Assembly: GCF_010550245.1 (NCBI RefSeq)
Contig: NZ_JAAGLU010000002.1
Location: 124,001 to 188,000, forward strand
Source of the DNA: Streptomyces sp. SID12501
GTDB lineage: Bacteria > Actinomycetota > Actinomycetes > Streptomycetales > Streptomycetaceae
Length of the DNA: 64,000 bases
Reading direction: 5' to 3'
A program made the translations under genes and the position numbers. The first letter of the stretch is position 1. Each line of letters starts with the position of its first letter. Positions 21,182 to 30,218 of this stretch are shown here, one piece after another. A model generated the notes under the pieces. It did not search any database. It was not told the origin of the DNA and was given only the letters and a program-made list of their open reading frames with translations.

Positions 21182-24100
21182 TCAGGCGACCGGCACCCCC
21201 GTAACCGCCGCGGCCAGCGGGTATGCGCCCGTCTTCGGGGGCGTGCCTACCTTGCCCGTCGCCGTTGTCACCGGTACGAGGGTGCCGGCGTCGGCTGTGG
21301 TGACGTAGGCCGTGTCGCCGTTCCAGTCGAGGGTGATGTCGAAGGCGGAGCGGCCGACGGTGACCGGGGTGCCCGGAGCGCCGGTCACCGTGTCGAGCGG
21401 GGTGATCGTGTCACCGTTGCTCGCGCTGACCCAGAGGGTACGGCCGTCGGGTGAGACGGCGAGGCCGTACGCCTGACCGGTGACCAGGTAGGTCGGGCGG
21501 GTGTCGTTCGTGGCGGTGTCGATGGGAGTGACCGTCGAGCCGCCGGAGTTGGACACGTACACCGTCCGCCCGTCGGGAGCCGCGACCACGTTGAACGGGT
21601 TCGGCCCGACCGCGATCGGCGTTCCGGCCCTGCCTGTCGCGATGTCCACCGGACTCACCGTGCTGTCGTGGATGTTCGCCACGTACAGGGTGGTGCCGTC
21701 CGGGGTGATCGCCATGTTCTCCGGGCCGTCGCCCACCGCGATCTTCGCGCCCGCAGTGCCCGTGGCGATGTCGATGGGCTGGACCGCGTCGTCGGAGTAG
21801 TCCGCGACCCAGAGGGTCCGGCCGTCCGGGGTGAGGGCGAGGCCCGCCGGTACGTCCCCGACCGGCACGGTCGCCGTGACCTTCGAGGCGGCGATGTCGA
21901 TGACGCTCACCGTGTCCGAACCCTGGTTCGCCGCATAGGCGGTACGGCCGTCCGAGCTGACCACGACCTCCCCCGGGTTGTTGCCGACGGGGATCTCCGC
22001 CGACGTACCGGAGGCCAGGTCAACCGAACTGACCGACGCGCCACTGAAGTTGGCGGTGAGGGCTCGCGTGCTGCCGCTGCCGTCAACTCCCTTTATCTGT
22101 ACGGGGATCGCTCGGCTCACCAGTCCGTCTCCGGTGACGGCCACCGACCTTGTGCCCGCTCTCGCCCCGCTCGCCGCCGTGAAGGTCAGGGTCGTGGTGG
22201 CCTTTCCGCCTGCCGGGACGGTGACCGTGCCGGAGGACGGGGTGACGGTCAGGCCGTCAACCGGCTTGATCTTCCAGGTTGTTGTGCCTGCGGTCGTGGA
22301 GCCGTTGTCGGCGATCGTGAGGGTGGACGTGGCGCTGCCGCCGGGGGGCAGGGACAGGGACGTCGGGGTGAAGGACGCGTCCGGGCCCGGGTCGGGGGCC
22401 GCCCGCAGCGTCGCGTCGAAGAGGAAGCGGTCCAGTACGCCGGGGGCGATCTGCTGCGGGACGGAGTCGAGTTGCCTGCGCTGGGACTGGAGGCGGGCGT
22501 AGAGGGTCGCTACGGCGTCCGTGTCGCCGTTCGTCTGCGCGAGCATCAGCTGTACGGCTGTCCTGCCCGCCTCTCCGTATGAGCCCAGCTTGTCGAGCCA
22601 GGACGAGGTCTCGCTCAGGAAGCGTGAGTTGCGGAGGTTCGCGCGGAGGTCGGCGGGGGCGGCGGCCATCGCCGTGAAGTAGGCGGTGAGGGCGCGGGCC
22701 GCCCTGTCGAGGCCGTCGCCGCTCTCGTACGCGGTCGTGAACGCCTTGAGGAGCGGGGTGAGGGTCGGGGACTCGGTGGCGTCGAGGAGCGAGGAGTAGT
22801 TGTTCTCCGCGAAGATCCGGAGGGCGGTGGCTGTGGCTGTGGCGGTGGGGGTGGGGGTGGGGGTGGGTGTGGACTTGGGCGCGGATGCGGTGGCTGCGAA
22901 GTCCTTAACCGAGGCCAGGAAGGCCGCTCGGGGGTCGTACGCCGTCGGGTTCCAGGCGTAGGACGCTGAGGTGAAGAGGGCGAGTTTGCTGGCCTCGGCC
23001 TGGATCATCGGGTTGGCGGTGATGCCCGTGACCTGGGTGGCCACGCCTGCCTCGCGGCCGGTGTAGGGGCCCAGGAGGAGGCGGCTGGTGGTGTAGTCGT
23101 TCACCGGGTAGTTGTCCCAGATGAGGATCGGGTGACCGAACAACTCCTTTGCCTGGTGCGCCTGTTCGGTACTGATCGTCGGCGCGATGACTCCGACGCC
23201 GGTCCATTCGACGACGACCGAGGGGTCCAGCTTCTCCCGCAGCGCGGACTTGTACGGGGAGTCGGCGAGGTCCGAGTACTCGGTCGGGACCATCTCCAGC
23301 GGGGTCACGTCGTCGTGCGCGGAGATGAAGTCCTTGACGACGGCGTTGAGGAGGGCCGACTGCGCGGTGCCCGCCGCGCCGCCTCCGGTGCCGAACTTCT
23401 GCTCGTCGGCCGGGCAGTTCCAGGAGGTGTAGCTGATGTCGTCCAGAGGTACGGCGAACGAGCGGACGCCGATCGCGTACAGCGACTCGAACTTGGCGAC
23501 CAGTGCCCTGATGTCGGCGGCCGAGGAGTAGCAGACCGAGAGGCCGGGAGAGAGGGCGTAGGTGAAGCGGACGTGGTTCGCGGTGGCGCGGTCGACCAGT
23601 TGCTTCAGGGGCGCGAGCTGGGCGGGCGGGTAGTCGTCGCGCCAGTTCGCGCGCAGGTACGGGTCGTCCTTGGGGGAGTAGACGTACACGTTCTGCTTCG
23701 TGCGGCCGTAGAAGTCGAGTTGGGACAGGCGGTCGCGTTGGGTCCAGGGGGCGCCGTAGAAGCCCTCGACCACTCCGCGCAGGGCGGTCGTCGGCCAGTC
23801 GCGGACGGTTGTGGAGGGGACCGAGTCGTGGGTGATGAGCTGGCGGAGGGTCTGGGCCGCGTAGAAGGTGCCCGTCGGGTCGACGCCGGACAGGGCGATG
23901 GTGCCCTTGCCCGTGGCCAACGTGTAGCCACCGGAGGGAAGTTTGGTGGGGGGTGCGGCGTGCAGGTGCTTGAGCGCCTTTGCCGTCGCCGGGTTCTCCG
24001 TGGGGCCGCCGACGTAGACGGTGAGGGCGGCGGGGGGTGTCGGGCGGCCTGCGGTGACGGTACGGACGGTGCGGGCGCCGGCGTCGCGCAGTACGCGTTC

Positions 24101-24337
24101 GACGAGGGCGCGGGCGGCGGGGTCGGTGGCGTGGCCGATGACCTCGACAACCTGTTTCGGGACCGGTTGGGTGCCGTGGCCGGGTGTCGACTGCTGGGGA
24201 TTCGGCCAGATGTGGGGGACGGTGGACGCGGTGGCGGAGTGGGGCGTCGCCGCTGCGGCGGGGGCCGGGGCGGTGCCCAGCACACAGAGGGCCAGCGCGG
24301 CCAGGAGACCGCTCACTGACTTCAGTGCCGGGGTCAC
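21182..24337 (-). CDS. Secreted GH84 beta-N-acetylglucosaminidase with beta-propeller tail
   Basis: This 1051-residue secreted protein starts at GTG, complementary to 24335-24337, with a signal peptide to about residue 30. A GH20b-like N-terminal domain (about 55-170) leads into the GH84 barrel (LRGVVEGFYGAPWTQRDRL to SYAWNPTAYDPRAAF), including the catalytic Asp pair in FAVPLDDIS. A Thr/Pro linker, a helical domain, and a COG1470/NPCBM-like beta sandwich follow. The last 300 residues are about seven YVTN-type beta-propeller repeats (PDGRTLYVAN-like). It should release GlcNAc from glycoproteins or hyaluronan-like polymers. The propeller is an unusual appendage. Confidence 0.9.
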   Translation of the reverse strand: MTPALKSVSGLLAALALCVLGTAPAPAAAATPHSATASTVPHIWPNPQQSTPGHGTQPVPKQVVEVIGHATDPAARALVERVLRDAGARTVRTVTAGRPTPPAALTVYVGGPTENPATAKALKHLHAAPPTKLPSGGYTLATGKGTIALSGVDPTGTFYAAQTLRQLITHDSVPSTTVRDWPTTALRGVVEGFYGAPWTQRDRLSQLDFYGRTKQNVYVYSPKDDPYLRANWRDDYPPAQLAPLKQLVDRATANHVRFTYALSPGLSVCYSSAADIRALVAKFESLYAIGVRSFAVPLDDISYTSWNCPADEQKFGTGGGAAGTAQSALLNAVVKDFISAHDDVTPLEMVPTEYSDLADSPYKSALREKLDPSVVVEWTGVGVIAPTISTEQAHQAKELFGHPILIWDNYPVNDYTTSRLLLGPYTGREAGVATQVTGITANPMIQAEASKLALFTSASYAWNPTAYDPRAAFLASVKDFAATASAPKSTPTPTPTPTATATATALRIFAENNYSSLLDATESPTLTPLLKAFTTAYESGDGLDRAARALTAYFTAMAAAPADLRANLRNSRFLSETSSWLDKLGSYGEAGRTAVQLMLAQTNGDTDAVATLYARLQSQRRQLDSVPQQIAPGVLDRFLFDATLRAAPDPGPDASFTPTSLSLPPGGSATSTLTIADNGSTTAGTTTWKIKPVDGLTVTPSSGTVTVPAGGKATTTLTFTAASGARAGTRSVAVTGDGLVSRAIPVQIKGVDGSGSTRALTANFSGASVSSVDLASGTSAEIPVGNNPGEVVVSSDGRTAYAANQGSDTVSVIDIAASKVTATVPVGDVPAGLALTPDGRTLWVADYSDDAVQPIDIATGTAGAKIAVGDGPENMAITPDGTTLYVANIHDSTVSPVDIATGRAGTPIAVGPNPFNVVAAPDGRTVYVSNSGGSTVTPIDTATNDTRPTYLVTGQAYGLAVSPDGRTLWVSASNGDTITPLDTVTGAPGTPVTVGRSAFDITLDWNGDTAYVTTADAGTLVPVTTATGKVGTPPKTGAYPLAAAVTGVPVA

Positions 24338-24432
24338 GGCCGGCTCCGGTTCACTATTTTATCCATCGTGCGGAATATTGGTGGATGGATTCACCCGACG
24401 GCAAGACCCCGGCCACTTGCTTTACTGAGCCC
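24338..24432. promoter_or_regulatory. Divergent promoter region with dyad
   Basis: ATCCATC (24361-24367) and GATGGAT (24384-24390) form a seven-base inverted repeat with a 16-base spacer containing AATATT. It lies midway between the divergently transcribed GH84 and dehydrogenase genes and may be an operator serving either one. Confidence 0.45.
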
Positions 24433-25341
24433 ATGACTGACACCGACACTCCCGCCCGCACCGTCGCACTCTCCGTCGCGGTCCTCGGCACCGGCATCAT
24501 GGGCGCCGCCATGGCCCGTAACCTCGCCCGCGCCGGCCACGCCGTCCGGGTGTGGAACCGGACCCGCGCCAAGGCCGAACCGCTGTCCGCCGAGAACGGC
24601 GTCCAGGTCTCCGACAATCCCGCCGACGCCGTACGGGACGCGGATGTCGTCCTGACGATGCTGTACGACGGTGACGCCGTCCGGGATGTCATGCGCGAGG
24701 CCGCGCCCGCGCTCCGTCCGGGGGCCGCGTGGGTGCAGTCGACCACCGCCGGTGTGGACGCGATCGGTGAACTGGGCGCGCTGGCAGCGGAGTTGGGGCT
24801 CGTCTTCTTCGACGCGCCTGTGCTGGGGACCCGGCAGCCCGCCGAGGCCGGGCAGTTGCTCGTGCTCGCCGCCGGTCCCGTGGAGCACCGGGTGGCCGTC
24901 GCGCCGGTCCTCGACGCGGTCGGCGCCCGTACGGTGTGGACCGGCGAGGACGGGGGCGCGGGCAGTGCGACGCGGCTCAAGCTCGTCGCCAACAGCTGGG
25001 TGCTCGCCGCCACCAACGCGACCGGTGAGGTGCTGGCCCTGGCCCAGGCTCTCGGCGTCGACCCGCAGAGCTTCTTCGACGTGATCGCCGGCGGTCCGCT
25101 CGACATGGGCTATCTGCGTGCCAAGGCCGGGCTGATCCTGGACGACAAGCTGACTCCGGCGAGTTTCGCGGTGTCCACGGCGGCCAAGGACGCCCGGTTG
25201 ATCGTCGAGGCGGGCGAGCGGAACGGCGTACGGCTGGATGTGGCCGCAGCGAGCGCCGAACGGTTCCGGCGTGCTGAGGAGCAAGGACACGGGGACGAGG
25301 ACATGGCGGCGGCGTACTTCGCGAGCTTCGAGGAGAAGTAG
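24433..25341 (+). CDS. NAD(P)-dependent beta-hydroxyacid dehydrogenase family protein
   Basis: This 302-residue protein has the Rossmann start VAVLGTGIMGAAMARNLARAGHAVRVWNRT, the substrate segment FFDAPVLGTRQPAEAGQL in place of the usual D-A-P-V-S-G-G, and the catalytic Lys in TRLKLVANSWVLA (about residue 180). These define the 3-hydroxyisobutyrate/6-phosphogluconate-like dehydrogenases. It oxidises or reduces a small beta-hydroxyacid or aldehyde; the exact substrate is not evident. It is monocistronic and starts at ATG 24433. Confidence 0.9.
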   Translation: MTDTDTPARTVALSVAVLGTGIMGAAMARNLARAGHAVRVWNRTRAKAEPLSAENGVQVSDNPADAVRDADVVLTMLYDGDAVRDVMREAAPALRPGAAWVQSTTAGVDAIGELGALAAELGLVFFDAPVLGTRQPAEAGQLLVLAAGPVEHRVAVAPVLDAVGARTVWTGEDGGAGSATRLKLVANSWVLAATNATGEVLALAQALGVDPQSFFDVIAGGPLDMGYLRAKAGLILDDKLTPASFAVSTAAKDARLIVEAGERNGVRLDVAAASAERFRRAEEQGHGDEDMAAAYFASFEEK

Positions 25342-25369
25342 CCGAGGGCGTCTCTTCGCGCTGGTGCTG

Positions 25370-25609
25370 TCAGCCCACCCGTACCTTTCGGCTGTCGCAG
25401 GTGCCGCACACGGCGTCGGTCAGGGGGGAGTGCGTGGCGCGGCCGTCCTCGTCGACGTACTCCATCGGGTTGAGGCAGCCGGCCGGGTCGGGCTGGAGGA
25501 CGACCTCGAAGGTGCGGTTCCAGGTCGCGCCGCAGTCGAGGCAACGGAAGGCGAACGTCTCGGTGAGGTTGCCGGTTCCGTGAGTTGCTCTGTCGTTCTC
25601 GCCGGACAT
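25370..25609 (-). CDS. Small zinc-ribbon-like protein
   Basis: This 79-residue protein begins with an ATG behind AAGGGAG. It has two CxxC pairs, CLDCG and CGTCD, separated by about 43 residues, plus one more Cys between them, consistent with a zinc ribbon. Function is unknown. It is made from the opposite strand to the dehydrogenase and converges on it. Confidence 0.65.
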   Translation of the reverse strand: MSGENDRATHGTGNLTETFAFRCLDCGATWNRTFEVVLQPDPAGCLNPMEYVDEDGRATHSPLTDAVCGTCDSRKVRVG

Positions 25610-25649
25610 TGCGGCTGCTCCCTTGGTGACGGATGCCTGCGTGTCTAGG

Positions 25650-25701
25650 TCCCCGTGTGCCCGTGTGCCCGTGTCCCCGTGTCCCCGTGTGCCTGCGTGC
25701 C
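25650..25701. repeat. Degenerate short tandem repeat (CCCGTGT units)
   Basis: A run of six or seven units close to CCCGTGT(G/C) lies between two leftward genes, at the 3' end of the YdeI-like gene. The copies differ by single bases. It looks like a slippage-prone minisatellite. Confidence 0.7.
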
Positions 25702-26276
25702 TAGGGGTGGAGCTTCTCGCCCTTCGCCAGCATCGCCACGTACTTCTCGATCCGGCGTGCTCGGGTCTCGGCCTTCTTGGGCTCCTGGATCCGGTACAGG
25801 ATCGCGTAGCGGTTCTGCCGGTCAAGGGTTTCGAAGGACGCCGCCGCGGCCGGGTCGGCGGTCAGGGCCGCCGCGAGGTCGTCGGGCACGGTGGCGGTCC
25901 TCGCGCTGTCGTACGCCGCCTCCCAGCGGCCGTCCGCCTTGGCGCGGTCGATCTCCGCCAGCCCCTGCGGACGCATCCGGCCCTGTTCGATCAGGACGGC
26001 CACCTTGCCGCAGTTGACCTTGGACCACTTGCTGCGCGGCCTGCGCGGGGTGAACCGCTGGAGCCACCACTCGTCGTCGAACGCGGCCTTCTGGCCGTCG
26101 ATCCAGCCGTAGCAGAGCGCCACGTCGAGCGCCTGGGCGTAGTTCAGCGCGACGATTCCGGGGCCCTTCTTGCGCAGCTTGAGCCATATTCCGGGCGAGG
26201 CCGTGTGGTTCTCGCCGAGCCAGGACTCGAAGGCCTCGGCGGATGGGAAGTCGATGGTGTCCAGGTCCTGAGTCAC
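25701..26276 (-). CDS. YdeI/OmpD-associated family protein
   Basis: This 191-residue protein shows the family pattern: FESWLGENHTASPGIWLKLRKKG, then ALDVALCYGWIDGQKAAFDDEWWLQRFTPRRPRSKWSKVN, and a C-terminal helical part (LDRQNRYAILYRIQEPKKAETRARRI). Members have been linked to stress tolerance and bacteriocin protection, but the biochemistry is unclear. The start is GTG, complementary to 26274-26276. Confidence 0.85.
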   Translation of the reverse strand: MTQDLDTIDFPSAEAFESWLGENHTASPGIWLKLRKKGPGIVALNYAQALDVALCYGWIDGQKAAFDDEWWLQRFTPRRPRSKWSKVNCGKVAVLIEQGRMRPQGLAEIDRAKADGRWEAAYDSARTATVPDDLAAALTADPAAAASFETLDRQNRYAILYRIQEPKKAETRARRIEKYVAMLAKGEKLHP

Positions 26277-26448
26277 TCCGGCAGCGAATCACATCCGGCC
26301 GTTCGTGGGGAGGCCGCAGTGTCGCGCTGACCGCGCGGGTACAGGTCTCGGTTTCTGCCCTGGTTTCCGGTCCCGGTTTCCGGCCCGCCCTCGCCGACAG
26401 TCGACGGGGCCGGGCCGGGCCGGGCCGGGCCGGGCTAGCGCGGTCGGG

Positions 26449-27195
26449 TCACTGGACCGTGGCTGCCGTACTCCCCGTTCCCGCCAGGCCCCCTGCTGCG
26501 GGCAACGCGGGCAACGCGGGCAACGCGGGCAGTGCGGCCGGCGGGAGCTCCAGCGGGGGCAGCTCGACCGGGGGCAGTTCCACCGGCAGTGGCGGCAGGC
26601 CGCCCAGGAGACCCCCGAGGAGGCCGCCGAGGGTGTCGAGGAGGCCGCTCACCAGGCCCGTGACCGTGCCCAACAGGCCGCTGACCAGGCCGGTCACCGT
26701 GTCGAGGAGGCCGCTGAGGGTTGCCTGGAGCTGGGCCAGGAGGTCCGAGATCGGGTCGGCCATGGCTGCCGCGGCCCTGTTCGTCGTACCGGTCCGTTCC
26801 GCCAGGCGCTGCTTGAGCGAGGCGTTCGCCGTCTCGACCGCCTTGGCGAACCCGGCCGCCTGGGTGGCGGTGAGGCGGCCGGTGCCGGTCTGCTCGGTGA
26901 GGTCGGTCAGGACGTTCAGCACCGGGGCGAGTACGTCGCCGCGGTCGGCGCGATCGAGGGCGCCGAGCCGCTTGAGCACCCGGTCCGCGTAGGAGGAGGC
27001 AGTGGAGGAGGTGCCGGACGTGAGGGACCACGACGTGTGGGCGCCGATGGAGGCGTAGGCGTCCCGGCTCGCGTCGGTGACGGCGACGGCGGTGCCGACC
27101 GGGCCGAATATCAGCGCGGCACAGACGACGGACGACGGGAGGAGGAGCCCGCGGGAGCGGGGGCCGAGGCCGGAACGGGATACGAGGGCGCGCAT
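26449..27195 (-). CDS. Secreted protein with Gly/Leu/Val repeats and Pro-rich tail
   Basis: This 248-residue protein has an N-terminal signal (LLLPSSVVCAALIFGPVGTAVA), an alpha-helical middle, then repeated units of the type GLLDTVTGLVSGLL (about 165-200), ending in LGGLLGGLLGGLP and a tail of PVELPP and LPALPA repeats. The start was chosen for its AAGGA site. The repeats look amphipathic and surface-associated. I recognise no enzyme or known domain. Confidence 0.7.
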   Translation of the reverse strand: MRALVSRSGLGPRSRGLLLPSSVVCAALIFGPVGTAVAVTDASRDAYASIGAHTSWSLTSGTSSTASSYADRVLKRLGALDRADRGDVLAPVLNVLTDLTEQTGTGRLTATQAAGFAKAVETANASLKQRLAERTGTTNRAAAAMADPISDLLAQLQATLSGLLDTVTGLVSGLLGTVTGLVSGLLDTLGGLLGGLLGGLPPLPVELPPVELPPLELPPAALPALPALPALPAAGGLAGTGSTAATVQ

Positions 27196-27402
27196 GCGCA
27201 GTCCTTTCGAGAGCTGCTCTCTTTGGACCCACGGTGAGAACACCGGCGACTCGCCGCAACCGCTCGCGGACTCTCGGTAATCTCCGCCCCGCTCGCCATG
27301 CCCCGGCTGACCTGCGCGTTTCGTCCTACGCCGCGTTGGATCGCGGTGCGGAGCCATTCGGCTGTCAGGGGAGATTCCTCCCGACGGTATGGAAGGGGCA
27401 CG

Positions 27403-27630
27403 TCAGACCTGCTGCCGGTGCGCCCCGTGTCCCTGCTGTCCCTGTCGCCCTTGCTGCTGTCCGCGGCTCTTGAAGAGGCTGACGCCCGCGCCGAGCGAGA
27501 CGACGCCCATGCCGACGGCGGTCATGACGCCCTGCGATCCGTCGACGACGAACGGGGCGACGGCCGCGACGGCGAGGTTGAACAGGAACAGGAACCAGAG
27601 GACGGGCTTGGAGGCGAGGAGGGACTTCAT
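27403..27630 (-). CDS. Small membrane protein
   Basis: This 75-residue protein has two hydrophobic segments (VLWFLFLFNLAVAAVAPFVV and VMTAVGMGVVSLGAGVSLF) and a Gln/Gly/His-rich C-terminal tail. It starts at an ATG behind GGAAACC. The 267 bases upstream, to 27897, hold no gene I can support. Function is unknown. Confidence 0.6.
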   Translation of the reverse strand: MKSLLASKPVLWFLFLFNLAVAAVAPFVVDGSQGVMTAVGMGVVSLGAGVSLFKSRGQQQGRQGQQGHGAHRQQV

Positions 27631-27897
27631 GGAGGGTTTCCTTCCGGGTGAGGCCCAGAAAAGGCCAGGTGGGAGAGGTGGTTGGGGTGGTCGGGGGTGG
27701 TCGGGGAGGCGTTTGCTTCCGAGATCAACGATCCCGGGAACGCCTCTCCGCCACGAGGGAGCGCTCTCCCGAACCCGGGGTGTAGCCCGCTACACCTTTC
27801 CGGCGCTCCGCTGCCATGCGCGTACGAGGGCGTACGGGCGCGTACGAGGGCGTTCTAGAGGGTCGGCGCTGCCCGCCAGCCCGACTCGGAGCCTCGG

Positions 27898-28524
27898 CTA
27901 CCGCTTCAGTGATCGGTATCGCCTGAGCAGTGCGGTGATCCGGTCCTGGTCGGCCGGCCCGTTGAGCTCGGTGAGCAGGTCGTCGGGGCACAGCTCGTAC
28001 AGGTCGCCCCACCAGCGGCGCCCTCGGTTGTCCCAGATCCGGTAACCGCCGGGGACGCCCCGGGCGACGTAACGCCTCCTGCTCACTGTGTCTCCCTCCC
28101 CTCGCAACTGGCCTCGCCACCAGGGCTCGTCGGGGTGATCCACCCGAAAGATCTTGGCCCGGTCCAGGATGGTGTGGTCCAACGCCCGCACGAGTGTGCG
28201 CAGTTCGCGTGCGCTCTTCCTGGGCAGTACGTGGATCACCTCTTCGAGGTGATCGCGGAAGTACCCCGGGTCGCACCCGCATTCGGGGATACCGCAGGCC
28301 TGCGCCGAGAACGGCTCCGCCAACTGGCGCAGCGGCCCGTACGCCAGAAGCCCCCACTGGGAGAAGGCCTCCGCCGTCGACTCCGGCCAGCGGCGGCTCA
28401 GTTCGAACCGGCGGATGTCGGCCGTGCAGGAACCGGAGAGCCGGTTGATCGAGGCGCGCCGCCGCCGGTTCTGCCTCCGGTCGGGAATCTCGCCCCGCAG
28501 GGCGGAGGGGCGCCTACGCGGCAC
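27898..28524 (-). CDS. Hypothetical protein
   Basis: This 208-residue protein has a basic, Arg-rich N-terminus, a central CGIPECGCDPGYF cluster that may bind metal, and many Trp/Arg residues toward the end (DEPWWRGQLRGEGD, RRWWGDLYELCPDDLL). The start is uncertain; the GTG at the 5' limit of the frame is given, but an internal start is possible. No family is recognised. Confidence 0.6.
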   Translation of the reverse strand: MPRRRPSALRGEIPDRRQNRRRRASINRLSGSCTADIRRFELSRRWPESTAEAFSQWGLLAYGPLRQLAEPFSAQACGIPECGCDPGYFRDHLEEVIHVLPRKSARELRTLVRALDHTILDRAKIFRVDHPDEPWWRGQLRGEGDTVSRRRYVARGVPGGYRIWDNRGRRWWGDLYELCPDDLLTELNGPADQDRITALLRRYRSLKR

Positions 28525-28639
28525 TGCCCCTTCGGTTGTCGGTCATGGGAGGGAACGTACAGGTCGAGGTGGTGGGGCACCACGGAATAACAGGCGGGCA
28601 GATCAACGGCCTTGTGGACCTGGGACCCGCAGGCTCGTC

Positions 28640-28942
28640 TCAGGTCAGGAGTCCGTGGAGGGCCATGGCAAGGTTGACGACCGCCGACAGGATGAAGAAG
28701 CCGCCGACTCCGATCCCGATGCATCCGATGGCACGATTCCAGCGACTGGGAGGCGGGGGCTGGATCAGCGTGCCGCCGATCCTGACCGCCTTGTCCGTGA
28801 AGATGAAGCTGCGGCCCGTGCGGCGCTGCCTCCGGCCCAGCCAGATGACCAAGACCGCGGCCGCCGCTGTGAAGGCCGCCAACTGGAAATGCTCACCTGG
28901 CGTGTTCGCACCGGAGTGCGTCATGGCTATGGTCGCGATCAA
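28640..28942 (-). CDS. Small membrane protein
   Basis: This 100-residue protein has two membrane helices (LAAFTAAAAVLVIWLG and AIGCIGIGVGGFFILSAVVNLAM) flanking a basic loop with FIFTDKAVRIGG. A TTG start (complement of 28940-28942) is preferred because GAGGAG lies eight bases before it; the ATG six codons in has no such site. Function is unknown. Confidence 0.55.
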   Translation of the reverse strand: MIATIAMTHSGANTPGEHFQLAAFTAAAAVLVIWLGRRQRRTGRSFIFTDKAVRIGGTLIQPPPPSRWNRAIGCIGIGVGGFFILSAVVNLAMALHGLLT

Positions 28943-29016
28943 GAACTTGTCTCCTCAATGGCCTGAGCTGAGTTCACGGCGTTCACGAGTCTGTTCATCG
29001 GGTGCATCGAGGGCTC

Positions 29017-29313
29017 TCAGCCGGTGGGCTTGTCTTGTTCGGGGGCGCCAGTGGGCGGCTGTTCGGCGACGAACGAGCCCTTGCCGCGCACGGTGACGAT
29101 GAGTCCTCGCTCGCGGAGTTCCTGCGCGGCACGCCGTGCTGTGAGCCTTGCGACCCCGTACGCGTCGGCGAGGTGGTGCTCCGAGGGGATCGGCCTGTCG
29201 GGTACGAGCTCGCCGGACGCGATCTTCTCGGCGATGACGTCGGCCAGTTGGACATAGAGCGGCCTCGCGCTCATCGGGTCCAGGGGTGACTGCTGCTCCT
29301 CTGCATCGCTCAT
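29017..29313 (-). CDS. Short GntR-type regulator (DNA-binding domain only)
   Basis: This 98-residue protein is essentially one GntR winged helix: PLYVQLADVIAEKIASGELVPDRPIPSEHHLADAYGVARLTARRAAQELRERGLIVTVRGKGSFV. The effector-binding domain of normal GntR proteins is missing, as in other short actinobacterial members. It is divergent from two small coupled genes at 29475-30043 and probably controls them and itself through the dyad at 29357-29380. Confidence 0.85.
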   Translation of the reverse strand: MSDAEEQQSPLDPMSARPLYVQLADVIAEKIASGELVPDRPIPSEHHLADAYGVARLTARRAAQELRERGLIVTVRGKGSFVAEQPPTGAPEQDKPTG

Positions 29314-29356
29314 ATGTCCAACGTAGGCGTGCTTGGATCTACCCGAACGAGTGGAT

Positions 29357-29380
29357 CCCTCTGTACTTGTATGCAGAGGG
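29357..29380. promoter_or_regulatory. Dyad operator candidate for the GntR regulator
   Basis: CCCTCTG (29357-29363) and CAGAGGG (29374-29380) form a perfect seven-base inverted repeat around TACTTGTATG. It lies 44 bases upstream of the GntR start in the divergent region. Confidence 0.5.
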
Positions 29381-29474
29381 CTGTAGGGCAATGTAGGTTC
29401 GAAGACATGTAAGACCCCGGCGAGGTGGCTAGACCTCCCGGGGCGTGGCCAACGCCCAACCAAGGAGCGTCGAC

Positions 29475-29699
29475 ATGCTGAACCCTATCCGCCGTATCGT
29501 CTGCCGGCTGAGCCTCCTGCTCGCCCCGGGTACGGGCATCCGCCGGTCAGGTGCCCGGTACGCACCCCCGGTCCGACCCGTCACCCCCGTATGCGCCTCC
29601 CTCCCCGCGCACCGTTCCCCGTACGGCCTTCACGTGCCCCTCGACGGCGCGGCGAGCCGGCTTGTCCGTCCGTATCTTCCGGTGGAGGTGGCCGCGTGA
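29475..29699 (+). CDS. Small hypothetical protein
   Basis: This 74-residue, Arg- and Pro-rich protein starts at ATG 29475 behind AAGGAG. The N-terminus (MLNPIRRIVCRLSLLLAPGTG) could form one amphipathic helix. It overlaps the next gene by GTGA. No domain is recognised. Confidence 0.55.
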   Translation: MLNPIRRIVCRLSLLLAPGTGIRRSGARYAPPVRPVTPVCASLPAHRSPYGLHVPLDGAASRLVRPYLPVEVAA

Positions 29700-30043
29700 C
29701 GGAGCCGGTGGCCGCGCCGCGTCTGCTGCCCTGGCCGTCGCCCGAGGGCAAGCCGTGTTATCTCGTGCCGGATCCCGAGGGCGGGTATCTCTCCCGGCTG
29801 GCCGATGAGACGGAGGCCGTGCAGCTGGACATGGGTGCCGATGTCCTCGGCCGTGCCCGGAAGGTGCTGCACGACCCGATGTCGCCGCACGCCGAGGTGC
29901 GGTACGCAGGGGTCAGGCTCGCCGAGTGTCTGAGTGATGTGCTGCGGGTCGCCGAGTCGCGGGGTATGCGGCTGCCGATGTCCGACCGGGGCGACGGCCA
30001 AGGCGACGACATGGACGACGACACCGAGGGGGACGAGCCGTGA
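29696..30043 (+). CDS. Small hypothetical acidic protein
   Basis: This 115-residue protein starts at GTG 29696, overlapping the preceding stop. It has a compact middle (YLVPDPEGGYLSRLADETEA, ADVLGRARKVLHDPMSPHAEVRYAGVRLAECLSDVLRVAESRG) and an Asp/Glu-rich tail. It is presumably co-expressed with the small gene upstream and opposed by the short GntR regulator. No function can be given. Confidence 0.65.
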   Translation: MTEPVAAPRLLPWPSPEGKPCYLVPDPEGGYLSRLADETEAVQLDMGADVLGRARKVLHDPMSPHAEVRYAGVRLAECLSDVLRVAESRGMRLPMSDRGDGQGDDMDDDTEGDEP

Positions 30044-30218
30044 GTCGCGGTCGGCAGTCGCTGATCGGCCGTCAGGCCGAGGTGTGGGACGCGCGGGAAC
30101 GCGTCTCTCCCGTGGAAACGTCCGAAACGTGCGGGGTTTAGACTCTCCCCGCAATGGCCCGAAACTCAGCTGGTCAAGAGTGGGCGGAAATGGTCAAACC
30201 CGAAGGGTATTCGGCGTT

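Noticed and set aside
30205..30210. GGGTAT resembling a SigB -10 element just upstream of the osmoprotectant operon
   Set aside because: There is no GTTT-like -35 at 14-16 bases and it lies only eight bases before the start, where AAGGG serves as ribosome site.
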